Source: an uncultured Flavobacteriaceae bacterium (lineage in GTDB: Bacteria; Bacteroidota; Bacteroidia; Flavobacteriales; Flavobacteriaceae). From it: a stretch of DNA of 64,000 nucleotides. The notes under the pieces were generated by a model. The model had not been told where the DNA came from and did no database searches. It saw nothing but the letters and a program-made list of their open reading frames with translations. The DNA lies in contig CANLQD010000010.1 of assembly GCA_947493175.1 (NCBI GenBank), forward strand, positions 55,675-119,674. The letters run 5' to 3'. A program made the translations under genes and the position numbers. Positions within the stretch are counted from its first letter, which is position 1. The number at the start of each line of letters is the position of its first letter. Of this stretch, positions 8,983 to 18,127 are shown piece after piece.

Positions 8983-9498
8983 ATGAAGGGTGCAATTTTT
9001 TTCTCGAGTAGACACGGTAGCACCGAGCAATATGCCCAGTGGATAAGCGAAGCGACCGGTTTGCCCATGTTCGATGTGAATGATGCCAACACCGACCTAA
9101 AGGAGTACGACTTTTTAATTCTAGGTAGTGCGTTGATATTTTTTAGGTTGCTATTTAGAAAATGGGTGAAAACAAATTTGGAAGACCTAAAGGGCCGATC
9201 AAAAATTCTGTTTTCGGTTTCCGGTGCCGGTGCCAGTGATAAACTCAACAGATGGGTGGCGGCTTCCCTACCAACAAGCCTTTTGTCGAATATGGAGCAT
9301 GTTGCCCTTCGCGGCCGATTGGATCATTCAAAACTCAGCTGGGGACTTCGCCAAATCATGTGGATAGGATCTCTTTTCAACCCCGACCCCCAAGCCAGTA
9401 AAGAGGAACGCTATGGGTTTGACTACATGGACAAGGCTAGCATTGAACCCATCCTTACATGGGTCGAGAAGTATCGATCGAAGGAGGCTTCCGCCTAG
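8983..9498 (+). CDS. flavodoxin-domain protein (HemG/protoporphyrinogen oxidase-like)
   Basis: The 171-residue protein begins MKGAIFFSSRHGSTEQYAQW, the FMN phosphate loop of flavodoxins. It is followed by YDFLILGSALIFFRLLFRKW and KILFSVSGAGAS, a layout like HemG-type menaquinone-dependent protoporphyrinogen oxidases and related flavodoxin-domain proteins. FMN binding is well supported; heme synthesis is only a possibility. It lies 63 bases after the MDR reductase on the same strand. I see no Fnr-like site in front of it. Confidence 0.75.
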   Translation: MKGAIFFSSRHGSTEQYAQWISEATGLPMFDVNDANTDLKEYDFLILGSALIFFRLLFRKWVKTNLEDLKGRSKILFSVSGAGASDKLNRWVAASLPTSLLSNMEHVALRGRLDHSKLSWGLRQIMWIGSLFNPDPQASKEERYGFDYMDKASIEPILTWVEKYRSKEASA

Positions 9499-9582
9499 GT
9501 ATGGCATCCAAACCGATGCTATGGATATTCTTTACGGATGAATGGGCTTGAGCCTATTTTTATAACATTTAAAACCATCATC

Positions 9583-9972
9583 ATGAATACTTCCCATCCG
9601 AATGTCATTGTTCTTACCAAATTTGATCCAGCCAACATCGCAGCAGCCAAGGATATCTTAGCTGAAGATGCTATTTTTCATTTTTATAATTCTGAGCTTC
9701 CCGATGTCCAAGGGGACTATGTAGGTCCAAAGGGTTTTGAAACCTTCTTTAAAAAAATGGCGCAAAATACAGATGGCACCTTTAAGGTAAATCCTATATC
9801 CATTAATCCGATGGGTGATGAATTAGTAGTTACCCATGTGAAGGATACGATGACCTTAAAAGGCAAGCAAATGGAAATTGATGCCGTGGTGGTATGGCGA
9901 ATCGTTGAGGGCAAAATTAAAGAGGCCTGGGACATCCCTGCTATACATACCCCCAAGGTAAAAGAATCGTAG
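9583..9972 (+). CDS. NTF2/SnoaL-like protein
   Basis: From the ATG at 9583 (MNTSHPNVIVLTKFD) this is a 129-residue alpha+beta-barrel protein: DIAAAKDILAEDAIFHFYNS-type opening, GPKGFETFFKKMAQNTDGTF, and the closing strands VTHVKDTMTLKGKQMEIDAV and VVWRIVEGKIKEAWDIP. This is the usual course of the nuclear-transport-factor-2/SnoaL fold. Such proteins bind small ligands or act as isomerases; no specific role can be assigned. The upstream ATG at 9538 adds 15 residues that do not fit the family. Confidence 0.75.
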   Translation: MNTSHPNVIVLTKFDPANIAAAKDILAEDAIFHFYNSELPDVQGDYVGPKGFETFFKKMAQNTDGTFKVNPISINPMGDELVVTHVKDTMTLKGKQMEIDAVVVWRIVEGKIKEAWDIPAIHTPKVKES

Positions 9973-10028
9973 CTAACGGTAACTATCGACCAATTCTCCT
10001 AAAATACCTTAAAATGATATCGCTATGT

Positions 10029-10040
10029 TGATTCATGTCA
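10029..10040 (+). promoter_or_regulatory. Fnr-like palindrome for the VIT1-type transporter
   Basis: TGAT-TCAT-GTCA followed by TT. The -7-like TAATTTTA starts at 10,064, 29.5 bases from the centre. The transporter ATG follows at 10,158. Confidence 0.6.
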
Positions 10041-10157
10041 TTGTCAGAACTGTTATCAACATCTAATTTTAGTATTGATTCAAGACGCGATATAAGAATC
10101 AACTAGTAGTTAAGCGTGCATATAAATTATTTAGCACCGCCTTTAAACTATGCAGGA

Positions 10158-10847
10158 ATGGTAGCTGAAAAACACTATTTGATGAGAAGCGGCTGGTTAC
10201 GTGCCACCGTACTAGGGGCCAATGATGGCATCCTGTCGATGGCAAGTTTGTTGATCGGGGTAGCCGTAGCTTCGGATATTAGGGAACCGATCATTCTTGC
10301 CGGAATTGCGGGACTCGTAGCTGGGGCACTGTCCATGGCTGCTGGGGAATATGTTTCGGTAAGCTCTCAAAGGGATATCGAAAAATCGGATCTTCAAACG
10401 GAAATCCAAGAACTTAAGGAAACCCCCGAAGAAGAGTTGGAGGAATTAGCGAACATCTACGAAAAAAGGGGGCTTGATAGGGAGTTATCGCTCCAGGTAG
10501 CCAAACAACTAACAGAACACGACGCCTTGGAAGCCCATGCTAGGGACGAATTAGGAATCAATGAAATTACCAAGGCACAACCGCTCAAAGCGGCTTTAGC
10601 CTCTGGGGCCGCTTTTATTTTTGGCGGAGCGTTGCCCTTAGTTACGGCGTTGTTCGCCCCTTTAGATCAAATGATCTATCTACAGTACCTGTTTGCCTTG
10701 GTATTCTTGATACTCCTCGGTGCAGTCGCGGCACGAGCCGGTGGCTCTAGCATTTCTAAAGCAGTTGGGAGAATTGCCTTTTGGGGTACCATCGCTATGG
10801 GCACCACCGCATTGATCGGCTACCTGTTTGAAGTGAACTTAGCATGA
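10158..10847 (+). CDS. VIT1/CCC1-type iron or manganese transporter
   Basis: The 229-residue membrane protein has the family opening RSGWLRATVLGANDGILSMASL, a metal-binding cytoplasmic helix pair (SQRDIEKSDLQTEIQEL, ELANIYEKRGLDRELS) and about five membrane helices. VIT1/CCC1 proteins move Fe2+ or Mn2+ out of the cytoplasm. The start at 10,158 gives MVAEKHYLMRSGWLR, matching family N-termini better than the GTG at 10,116. A palindrome and -7 element at 10,029-10,071 put it in the proposed Fnr-like regulon, which would fit release or sequestration of iron under low oxygen (inference). Confidence 0.88.
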   Translation: MVAEKHYLMRSGWLRATVLGANDGILSMASLLIGVAVASDIREPIILAGIAGLVAGALSMAAGEYVSVSSQRDIEKSDLQTEIQELKETPEEELEELANIYEKRGLDRELSLQVAKQLTEHDALEAHARDELGINEITKAQPLKAALASGAAFIFGGALPLVTALFAPLDQMIYLQYLFALVFLILLGAVAARAGGSSISKAVGRIAFWGTIAMGTTALIGYLFEVNLA

Positions 10848-10961
10848 TAATTCGGAAAGAGGTGCATAAAAAATAATTGATGAACTCCTAAACAGTTTTA
10901 AAAAAGGAAGAGGACATATAGTAGCATATCATCGGAATAAATGGACTTGATCGAACTATGA

Positions 10962-12173
10962 TTACTTAAAATCGATACAGGTAATCTCAGGGCGCATGCC
11001 CAACCTTCCAGGAAAACCCAACCATCCCAATCCACGGTTCACATAGAGGTATTGACTACCTTGGGAATAGAGCCCGGCCCAATGTTCATATTTGTATTTG
11101 ATAGGACTCCACTTGCTATTTTTTAAGTGGATCCCCGCCTGCATGCCATGGGTGTGGCCCGATAAAGTGAGGCTGATGTCGGTATTTTTCACCACTTCTT
11201 CGCTCCAATGGGAAGGGTCATGAGAAAGCAATATTTTGAACGGAATACTATCAACCGCTTTTAGGGTCTTTTGCAAATCCCCGTATTGTTTAAAAGGTGG
11301 GCTTCCCCAATTTTCCACCCCTAGGATGGCGATCTGTTCGCCATTGATGGCAACAACCTCAGCTTCATTAAGCAACAATTTAAACCCGATGTCTTCATGA
11401 AATTTCTTGATTCCTTCAAAATTCTCCAATTTGGCCTCTGGAGATTCCCACTCACTATAGTCGCCATAGTCATGATTTCCCAATACTGAAAATTTGCCCT
11501 TTTTGGCCTCCAATTTGTTAAAGGTCGATTTCCAGCCCCGCAATTCCCATTCAAAATTATTGACAAGGTCCCCCGTAAAAAGAATAAAATCCGGTTTCAA
11601 ATGATTGATTAGGTTAACGGCCCTATCAAAAACATGATATTTATGGTTAAAGCTCCCCAAATGGGTATCGGATATGTGCACGACACGGACTCCTTCAAAA
11701 CCCTTAGGAAGGCTATCGAATTGAATTTTTAGAGAGTGCACCTTAAATCGATAGCGTGCCTTGAAAATAGCGTAAACAATCATGAAGAACGGTAAAAATC
11801 CAGAAAACAGCCCTACCAAGGGCACGATGACAATCGATTCTTCCGAAGAAAAAACATAGTTGGAAAAACGAAGAACAGTGATAACTAAGATGAAGATCAA
11901 TTTGGGAATAAAAGAAGAAATGGCAAGCCCGTACAAAGAGGAGACAAGTAGTTGTCTTCGTATGTGGGATATACTATCAAGGCGAATCTTTAGTACTAAA
12001 ATAGCACCTATGAGACCTATGGTAAAAAACCAGAAGGCGATGGTAATTGCTGTCTTTAAATAAGCGGAAGTCAGTAGTTTGGTAATCGATTGAAGCCAAT
12101 AAAAGGCGATGATATCTACAAGAAGAATGGCAAATGCCAATAAAAAAATGGTGAAAAATGAGTACTGTCTCAT
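10962..12173 (-). CDS. membrane-anchored metallophosphoesterase
   Basis: The 403-residue protein has four to five membrane helices in residues 1-135, then a calcineurin-type phosphatase domain with the full metal-ligand set: VVHISDTHLGS, FTGDLVNN, VLGNHDYGD, LLSHDPSHW and LSGHTHGMQ. This matches the YkuE/YaeI-like branch, whose members hydrolyse phosphoesters, some on lipids such as UDP-diacylglucosamine; the substrate here is unknown. It overlaps the upstream DUF4332 gene by four bases, so the two are translationally coupled. Confidence 0.88.
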   Translation of the reverse strand: MRQYSFFTIFLLAFAILLVDIIAFYWLQSITKLLTSAYLKTAITIAFWFFTIGLIGAILVLKIRLDSISHIRRQLLVSSLYGLAISSFIPKLIFILVITVLRFSNYVFSSEESIVIVPLVGLFSGFLPFFMIVYAIFKARYRFKVHSLKIQFDSLPKGFEGVRVVHISDTHLGSFNHKYHVFDRAVNLINHLKPDFILFTGDLVNNFEWELRGWKSTFNKLEAKKGKFSVLGNHDYGDYSEWESPEAKLENFEGIKKFHEDIGFKLLLNEAEVVAINGEQIAILGVENWGSPPFKQYGDLQKTLKAVDSIPFKILLSHDPSHWSEEVVKNTDISLTLSGHTHGMQAGIHLKNSKWSPIKYKYEHWAGLYSQGSQYLYVNRGLGWLGFPGRLGMRPEITCIDFK

Positions 12174-12889
12174 TGGCCCATATGGTTAAGCTCCATATCA
12201 AGAGATATCATTTTTGCAGATTCGACCAACATTTTCATATCATTTAGTCCTATATGCGCCGAATAGACGTTTCTTTCGGCATTGAGCTTTTTTACCTTTT
12301 CATAGAGCACTTCTGGATCTGTCCGGGTCATTTTTGCAACAGTATCAAAACCAGCTTCATAGAGCACGTAGGCAAAGGTGTGGTTGACCCATCTGATACG
12401 CGAAAGGTCGGTCAATTTGGCAAGCCTGACCAGGTCTTTTTCGTTCACCCCTGTTTCTTTAGAGAGCTGTGCCCGGCTTTTCACGGTTTTTATCCGATCA
12501 AACAGGTGTCGTGTATTTTTGATTCCCACCTTTCCTAATTTGTTGATTACCGTTTCCGAGGTTTCCGGAAAATCCTTTATCCTTCTCGGTTTGGTCAAAT
12601 ACCCCTTAACCATTCTCCGAAGTACGACCAGATACGGTTCAGGGATACCACTTTGTCTGGAAAATTTCTGTAATAGGTCTTTGTCTTTCAATGCCTTCAA
12701 TAAGGTACCAAGGTTTTTGACACCTTGTTTTTTTATAGCTTCTGTGTTTTCATCGATGTTATCCAATAAAATCTTCCAACTCGGTATTAAACGGGTCGAT
12801 TTTAGGAGGTGTTTGTAATCATCGATACTATAACTTTCTAAATCGATATGGTATCCCATAACCTTTAAATTAGGTTTCGGTTCCTGCAA
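12170..12889 (-). CDS. DUF4332-type helix-hairpin-helix protein
   Basis: The 239-residue protein, without signal or membrane segments, is built of repeated helix-hairpin-helix-like units (KKQGVKNLGTLLKALKDKD, INKLGKVGIKNTRHLFDRI, ADAGF-type EAGFDTVAKMTRTDPEVLY). This is the pattern of DUF4332 and radixin-like HhH repeats that may bind nucleic acid. Translation could start at the first Met or at MGYHIDLESY (12,859). It is coupled to the phosphoesterase by a four-base overlap. Its function is unknown. Confidence 0.7.
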   Translation of the reverse strand: MQEPKPNLKVMGYHIDLESYSIDDYKHLLKSTRLIPSWKILLDNIDENTEAIKKQGVKNLGTLLKALKDKDLLQKFSRQSGIPEPYLVVLRRMVKGYLTKPRRIKDFPETSETVINKLGKVGIKNTRHLFDRIKTVKSRAQLSKETGVNEKDLVRLAKLTDLSRIRWVNHTFAYVLYEAGFDTVAKMTRTDPEVLYEKVKKLNAERNVYSAHIGLNDMKMLVESAKMISLDMELNHMGQ

Positions 12890-12943
12890 TCTTTGATATC
12901 AGATCAAACTAAAACCAACTTGTAATTTCTGGCTCTCTTGTTT

Positions 12944-13456
12944 TTAAACCTCGGCAAACAAAACCATGTAGTTGTGTCCGGCTTCCTTTGCACACTTCGG
13001 GCAATAGGCATAGTGAATAAAATAGTTCTTGGCCTTTTTTCCCTGTTTTTCCAAATCAATATCCATTTGTTTCATGAATTTTGGGGCAGCATTGAAGGGA
13101 CCATCGAACACTTTCCCTATAAAGGTTCCAGTGAGTAAGGCGTTCTCCGCACTTGGTACCGTATCGGTGACTGACAAATACATTTCCGATTTGAAGGCAC
13201 TCGGATCCATAAACAGCAGTAATATGTCTTCCCTATTTTCAGAGAGCGCCTTTGCATCTTCGGCTAAGGTCATCATTTTGGTTACCTTGTTCCCTATCAT
13301 TGGTGGCAAAGGGATATGAAAGAAGGTGGGTACCGAAGCTTTGATGAACTTCTTTTGACTCCATTCAAAGGTTTTTCCATTCCATTTTTCGGGATGAAAC
13401 ACTGGGCAACATTCTTCCTTTGCTTGTTTTACCTTCTCTTTTATTACTTCCATCAT
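12944..13456 (-). CDS. conserved protein of unknown function
   Basis: The 170-residue soluble protein has a Cys pair near the N-terminus (EECCPVFHPEKW) and a CPKC pair near the C-terminus (AYCPKCAKEAGHNYMVLFAEV). In between lies TFFHIPLPPMIGNKVTKMM. I recognise this as a small conserved family of Bacteroidota and other bacteria, but no reaction is known to me. The CPKC and CC pairs could bind a metal (inference). It is monocistronic, between the DUF4332 gene and the GNAT-YoaP locus. Confidence 0.65.
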   Translation of the reverse strand: MMEVIKEKVKQAKEECCPVFHPEKWNGKTFEWSQKKFIKASVPTFFHIPLPPMIGNKVTKMMTLAEDAKALSENREDILLLFMDPSAFKSEMYLSVTDTVPSAENALLTGTFIGKVFDGPFNAAPKFMKQMDIDLEKQGKKAKNYFIHYAYCPKCAKEAGHNYMVLFAEV

Positions 13457-13520
13457 TTTCGTATTAAGAACTTCATTCTCCTTAATGGTCAGCCCATGAT
13501 TTTATTATAAGTCGCCGAAG

Positions 13521-14295
13521 CTATTTTCTCTGAAGGTCCATTTCCCTTTTAAGGATATTTCGGAATCGGGTCGCACTGATGTAATGGTCTTCCAATAATC
13601 TTCCATCATGTAACAGGTTGAACACCCCAAAGCCAGAGGGCGCATTTCTGGCCTCCTGCGCTGTTTTCAGTTTGGTGATTTTTAAATCAATGTTATGATC
13701 CATCGCCTCATTCAAAAGTGCTTCGACCGATTTTTCGTGCCAAGGACATTGGTCGGCATAGAGCACATGCCAGCCTTGGTATTTTTTTTGTTGCAGTGTC
13801 CAGTTCAAAAGTCGCGGATTACCAACCGCGGTATCCCATTTTTTTAGATAACAGCTCGAAACGCCCTCTTTGACCTACCTGAACAAAACCATTTTTTTCA
13901 AAGATTTCCTTTTTGGCAATCCAAGCACCTTTGCTGGTCATCACACATAGACCGGCCATGTTTCTTGCTTTAGCCTCTTTTTCGGCGTCGGCTATCAATA
14001 GAGATCCATACCCTTGGTTCCGATCCTTTTTCGAATACACGTACATGCAGTGAATAAACATAAAGTTATCGGCATCAACGGGCCGCCATGCAAATGCGGC
14101 GGGCACGTATTCTATAAACCCGATCATTTTACCCTTAGCGTTCTTAAGGATTTTCATTCGAAGTCCCTCTTCATGGCGTTTCTTGAACCATTTTCGTTTG
14201 TTCTCGAATCCCGGATTGGTAACATCCTTGACGCAAAACAGGGTCTCTTGCTTTGCATTTTTGGGTGTAATCTCGGTAATACCAAGCTGATTCAT
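13521..14295 (-). pseudogene. GNAT acetyltransferase-YoaP fusion split by a frameshift
   Basis: Frame one (14,295 down to 13,819) encodes a GNAT domain (MYVYSKKDRNQGYGSLLIADA is the acetyl-CoA loop). Frame two (from 13,808 down to 13,521) encodes a YoaP C-terminal domain (YADQCPWHEKSVEALLNEA). In intact relatives these form one protein. On the coding strand the reading changes at an A7 run (plus-strand T run 13,839-13,845). Removing one A gives KKWDTAVGNPRLLNWTLQ, a seamless junction. So this is one gene with a one-base insertion, a programmed slip, or an assembly error. It overlaps the upstream AlkD-like gene by four bases. Confidence 0.85.
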
Positions 14296-15023
14296 AGCAC
14301 TACTTTTTTCTTTGATTTTCTAAATTTCTTCCTGTATTCCTTATCCATTTTTTCGGTGGTATATTGTACTATAAGGCGACCACATTGGTCTTTCCATAGC
14401 AAAAGGAAATCTTCAACTTTATTTGGATATTTTTTCCATAACCCACGTAACAATGTACCGATTCCTTTCTGAACGTATTCCGATTCATCCTGCATTAAGG
14501 GCTCAATAATGGGCAGTGCCGTCTTTGGTTCCAAACCTTCCTTCAGCAATTCTACCAATGTTACCGGTACGGCCCTTCTTTTCCACTCAGAATCCGAGGT
14601 GTTCCATTCTTTTAGCTTTTTAGAAGGGATTACCTCATCTATTAAGAAGGTTGAGAGCACCAACATACATAACACATCCGTAGTGGCCCAATTTGATATT
14701 CCCATTTCAAACCACTCGCCTATCCTATCAAATGTTTCAGGGGTATAACTTTCCCTTTCGGACTGCATAAAAACAATAGCTAACGATTCTTCTTCATATT
14801 TTCCTGTCTGCATTAGTCTATCTCCCAAATCCAAGTATTTTTCAAGGGACATTTCCTTCTTCCAGTTTTTTATCCATAAATCCTGCTGTTCCTCAAAAAC
14901 CTTTTTTTCAATTCCATAGCCATCAAATCCACCTTTGAAATATCTGGAATATTTTTTTACGATTTCAGGGTCTGAATTTTCTATAAAGAAATTCCGAATC
15001 TCTTTTAGTTTTTTCTCAATCAT
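14292..15023 (-). CDS. DNA alkylation repair protein (AlkD-like)
   Basis: The 243-residue all-helical protein has HEAT-like repeats and the AlkC/AlkD pattern FKGGFDGYGI...LDLGDRLMQTGKYEEESLAI...MLVLSTFLIDEVI...WKRRAVPVTLVELL. AlkD glycosylases remove bulky N-alkyl purines. The WKRRA motif matches the AlkD segment in which a Trp and Arg contact the lesion; an Asp conserved in AlkD was not assigned with confidence. It is coupled to the GNAT-YoaP gene by a four-base overlap. Some flavobacterial relatives are annotated only as DNA alkylation repair family proteins of unproven activity. Confidence 0.8.
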   Translation of the reverse strand: MIEKKLKEIRNFFIENSDPEIVKKYSRYFKGGFDGYGIEKKVFEEQQDLWIKNWKKEMSLEKYLDLGDRLMQTGKYEEESLAIVFMQSERESYTPETFDRIGEWFEMGISNWATTDVLCMLVLSTFLIDEVIPSKKLKEWNTSDSEWKRRAVPVTLVELLKEGLEPKTALPIIEPLMQDESEYVQKGIGTLLRGLWKKYPNKVEDFLLLWKDQCGRLIVQYTTEKMDKEYRKKFRKSKKKVVL

Positions 15024-15106
15024 ATTTCCCCTAGTTTATTAATTGTATTATCGTTTTGCTTTTTAATTCTTTGGCACCCCCATTGATTATAAGCGATTCC
15101 TACCAT

Positions 15107-15661
15107 TCAATTTTTGAGTAGTTCTTTACGATAACTGATTTTTTTATTTGGAAAGTCCCAAATTTCGAGGGCCGGGGAATCTATCACATAACCATTTTCC
15201 TCTAAATAGCCGTTGAAGGCCGGATATACCTTCATAATTCCTATTAATATGGAAGGCGTTCCCTTATAAGGAAATTCTGCTGTGAGATAGGTGCTCTTGG
15301 GATACTTCCGTATCTCGAAATCGTTTTTCAAAACGTCTATCTTTTCAAAATCCGATTCCAAAATACAGCCTACATCTGCCCGTAATACCTCTTTTTCGGT
15401 GGTTTTGGGGTTATCGTAGTAGACCCCAAAACCTTTGGTGGTCTCAATTTGGTACTCAATTAACAACTTTTGATAGACCCTATCCGAAACTTCCCCGCTT
15501 TGACCATAATCACCGGTCATTTTTTCATAGACCAAGGTTTCACCACCTACTTCCCTGATTTCGGGACTAATGCTGCTAAAACCTCCATAATAGGCATAAA
15601 TACCAATGAAAGCGACCAACAACGAACCGATGACCGCTAGTACTGTTTTTAAAGTCTTCAT
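15107..15661 (-). CDS. membrane-anchored GyrI-like/SOUL-like small-molecule binding protein
   Basis: The 184-residue protein has one N-terminal membrane helix (about 5-27) and then a domain with EVGGETLVYEKMTGDYGQSG near its start and NGYVIDSPALEIWDFPNKKISYRKEL at its end. These are the matching beta strands of the GyrI-like (AraC effector-binding) fold. Such domains bind amphipathic molecules; a membrane-attached version could serve detoxification. That role is inference. It is monocistronic, on the same strand as its neighbours. Confidence 0.7.
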   Translation of the reverse strand: MKTLKTVLAVIGSLLVAFIGIYAYYGGFSSISPEIREVGGETLVYEKMTGDYGQSGEVSDRVYQKLLIEYQIETTKGFGVYYDNPKTTEKEVLRADVGCILESDFEKIDVLKNDFEIRKYPKSTYLTAEFPYKGTPSILIGIMKVYPAFNGYLEENGYVIDSPALEIWDFPNKKISYRKELLKN

Positions 15662-15696
15662 TGTCTATGGTATTTTTTTAACTAGGTTATGAAAAA

Positions 15697-16458
15697 TCAA
15701 TTGATAAGCATACCGCCATCTACCACATGCATACGACCAGTTACGTATTTACTGGCATCGGAAGCAAGGAACAAAGCGGTGTCAGCAATTTCGGCAGATG
15801 TTGCATAGCGGCCGAAAGGTACCAAAGCTTCGAATCCTTGTTGCGCTTCATTCGGATTATTAGGAGAGATATCGGCTTCCAACCTACGCATCATCTCATT
15901 ATCGACCGGACCTGGATGTATCGTATTTACACGAATTTTTCTATCTGCAAATTCCAGAGCGAGGGTCCGCATGATACCAATAACCGCATGTTTACTGGCC
16001 ACATAAGGGCTTAATCCCTTAAATCCTTTGAGTCCCGCTACTGAGGAGGTAATCATGACACTACCGCCCTCAGTCATTTGGGGGATAACATGTTTACAGC
16101 CCAACCAGACCCCTTTTAGGTTTATCGCGATAATTTTGTCGAACAACTCATCGGGGTATTCCGTGACAGGCCTTGAAACGCCTTCGATTCCGGCATTATT
16201 GAAGAAAATATCGATTTTATTATGTACCTGTAGCGTTTGCTTCACGTACTTTTCAACGTCTTCAACATTCGAAACATCTGCCACACAATAGGATATATTT
16301 GGATGGGCTACCTTGGCAATTCCTTTTTCCAAAGCTTCTTTGTTATAGTCAACAATGACTACTTTGGCACCTTCTTCTAAAAACAATTTGGCGGTCGCCA
16401 AACCGATACCACCGGCACCGCCCGTAATGATAGCCACTTTATTTTTTAAACGTTCCAT
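15697..16458 (-). CDS. short-chain dehydrogenase/reductase
   Basis: The 253-residue classical SDR has a TGGAGGIGLATA cofactor loop, VIVDYNK (Asp after the second strand favours NAD(H)), NNAGIEG, the catalytic SS plus YVASK, and a PGPVDNEMM lid. The last residues RMHVVDGGMLIN are the typical SDR end. The length and motifs are intact. The substrate cannot be told. It is followed by the GyrI-like gene after 35 bases, so they are probably co-transcribed. Confidence 0.9.
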   Translation of the reverse strand: MERLKNKVAIITGGAGGIGLATAKLFLEEGAKVVIVDYNKEALEKGIAKVAHPNISYCVADVSNVEDVEKYVKQTLQVHNKIDIFFNNAGIEGVSRPVTEYPDELFDKIIAINLKGVWLGCKHVIPQMTEGGSVMITSSVAGLKGFKGLSPYVASKHAVIGIMRTLALEFADRKIRVNTIHPGPVDNEMMRRLEADISPNNPNEAQQGFEALVPFGRYATSAEIADTALFLASDASKYVTGRMHVVDGGMLIN

Positions 16459-17038
16459 TAGTTATAAGGTTAATTCTCTGACTTCCCGACCTTAGTCTTT
16501 GACATGTACCGGGGTTAAACCTTTTGACAATCGATCGACTTGCCAAACCTTTGCTAAAAGCCGCAACTTCTTCGAGTACAGAAATCATTTGTTATTGCGC
16601 TCCCGACATGATTCCGATATTGCCAAAATCGAGATAAACAACAAGAGGGCACGTATGTTATCTCGTTTTTGGAATCTGGATAAAAGTAGGGAAGTAGCAT
16701 CTTTTTCAAAATGATATAGGTCAGTAGCACACCCTTATTTTATGGTTCCTAGTCACTATCCAGCAAGCATATCTGATTCGTATAAACATACACTTCAAAT
16801 CTTTGGGAAGACGTTCACCAGTGTCCTCTATTTCGACAAGGGAACTATGTTTTCAATGAAGATCATAAGGGTTTCCAACTTCCAATACCCGACCCACCTC
16901 AACCTCATTGGCATCTACCAAAGACAGGAATCTTCGCATCCCCACAAAAAGCTGCAAAAACCAATCACAAGATTATCATAGATATGCCAAAAGACATTTT
17001 TACATTTCTTGTGATCTTTGTTTTGCTATAACACTATT
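16459..17038. other. 580-base intergenic region
   Basis: No convincing gene is seen. The open frames here are short, lack family motifs and have poor starts. The left end holds the leader of the SDR gene (minus strand); the right end follows the lipoprotein stop. I see no repeat or hairpin above background. Confidence 0.5.
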
Positions 17039-17458
17039 TCAGCCAGTTCGTTTTGTGGTACTTCTATTGCTTCTTGATGTATTCTTATTGCTTCTGCCTC
17101 TATTGGCATTATTTTCTTCATGGTACTGGCGTATGTTATCTTCCCGATACCCTTTTACACGCTCGTATCTTGAACGCCTCAGGTCCAAATGGCGGTAACG
17201 AGTGGGTAAAACTTTACGGCGTACCCAAATGCCCCCGTCCAAGTAAAGATAGGTGCGGGCCGAGAGATCATAATAAAAACGATATTCAGGAAAATAAACA
17301 TAGCGCACGACCTCTACTCGGTTCGGATAGAACCATGGTGGTGGCGGTTCCCTGACTTCAGTGGTCAAAACCATCGGGCCACAGCTTGCCAATATCAAAA
17401 GAACGACTACAGTGAGAAACAGCAACAGCGACTTAATCGTTTCCTTGACAGCTACCAT
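17039..17458 (-). CDS. small basic lipoprotein
   Basis: From the Met at 17,458 (MVAVKETIKSLLLFL) the 139-residue protein has a hydrophobic signal and the lipobox LILASC, so it is likely lipid-anchored at the cleaved Cys. The mature part begins proline-rich (REPPPPWFYPN), continues with aromatic repeats (VYFPEYRFYYDLSARTYLYL, DGGIWVRRKVLP), and ends in an Arg/Ser/Asn-rich tail. I do not know its function. An Fnr-like palindrome with correct spacing lies just upstream (17,506-17,517), giving a very short leader. Confidence 0.7.
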   Translation of the reverse strand: MVAVKETIKSLLLFLTVVVLLILASCGPMVLTTEVREPPPPWFYPNRVEVVRYVYFPEYRFYYDLSARTYLYLDGGIWVRRKVLPTRYRHLDLRRSRYERVKGYREDNIRQYHEENNANRGRSNKNTSRSNRSTTKRTG

Positions 17459-17505
17459 ATCTAAAATTTGAAAACAAAATAAGCGCACAAACCTTAGGTT
17501 CGAAA

Positions 17506-17517
17506 TGACCTAGATCA
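17506..17517 (-). promoter_or_regulatory. Fnr-like palindrome for the basic lipoprotein
   Basis: TGAC-CTAG-ATCA, flanked AA and TT. Reading leftwards, the -7-like TTATTTTG starts at 17,482, 29.5 bases from the centre (the second base is T instead of A). Confidence 0.6.
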
Positions 17518-17674
17518 TTCGAGTCCTGAATTCAAAAAATAGTCGGACTTTCCGCTATTACATATCGCTCTTTGGAGCCACAATTACCTCAAAAGGAATA
17601 CGGAAATACCCCTTAGAACCCTTTGCTTATCAACGACACAGGTCTAAATATAGAAAAGTAGGTTTCGTTGCGAA

Positions 17675-17686
17675 TGATTAAGATCA
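17675..17686 (+). promoter_or_regulatory. Fnr-like palindrome for the AhpD-like gene
   Basis: TGAT-TAAG-ATCA, a perfect TGAT-N4-ATCA dyad flanked AA and TT. TAGCTTTG, an exact TAnnTTTG -7 element, starts at 17,710, 29.5 bases from the centre. The ATG is at 17,768. Confidence 0.7.
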
Positions 17687-17767
17687 TTTTGAAACCGAAC
17701 CCTATCAAATAGCTTTGGTATATCAACAGCAATGGCTGTTGGATATAAAAAGAATTGAATTATAAAA

Positions 17768-18127
17768 ATGATAACGATAATACGGGATTATTCGAAAAGT
17801 TATAACGACCTCAACAAGGCCATGAAAAAGTTGGAAGCAAACATACCGGCAAGCATGAAAGGGTTTACCGATTTGCATAAAGCCAGCATCGCCAAAGGTG
17901 CACTTTCTACCAAGACCAAAGAATTAATCTCATTGGGCATCGCCATTACGGTGCGTTGTGATGGCTGCATCGCCTATCACGTTCACGATTCATTACAGGC
18001 CGGAGCCAAAGCCGAAGAAATATTAGAGACCATAGGCGTGGCCATTCTAATGGGCGGGGGACCGTCGGTCGTTTATGGCTGTGAGGCTATGGAGGCATTG
18101 AATCAATTTGTGGTGTTAGAAAACTAA
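17768..18127 (+). CDS. carboxymuconolactone decarboxylase/AhpD-like protein
   Basis: The 119-residue helical protein has the redox CxxCxxxH core (RCDGCIAYH, Cys near residues 64 and 67) followed by DSLQAGAKAEEILETIGVAI, as in the CMD/AhpD family. Members with both Cys can act as thiol-dependent peroxidase partners; those without are decarboxylases, so an AhpD-like redox role is favoured. The upstream palindrome plus exact -7 element makes this the clearest target in the proposed regulon. FtsH follows on the same strand after 220 bases, so separate transcription is possible. Confidence 0.88.
   Translation: MITIIRDYSKSYNDLNKAMKKLEANIPASMKGFTDLHKASIAKGALSTKTKELISLGIAITVRCDGCIAYHVHDSLQAGAKAEEILETIGVAILMGGGPSVVYGCEAMEALNQFVVLEN

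Noticed and set aside
12894..12906. TGATATCAGATCA, resembling an Fnr-like site
   Set aside because: The spacing between half-sites is one base too long and it lies almost on the start codon, so it does not fit the other ten sites.
16499..16990. Several short frames in the 580-base gap
   Set aside because: No ribosome binding site, no recognisable family; composition like non-coding DNA.
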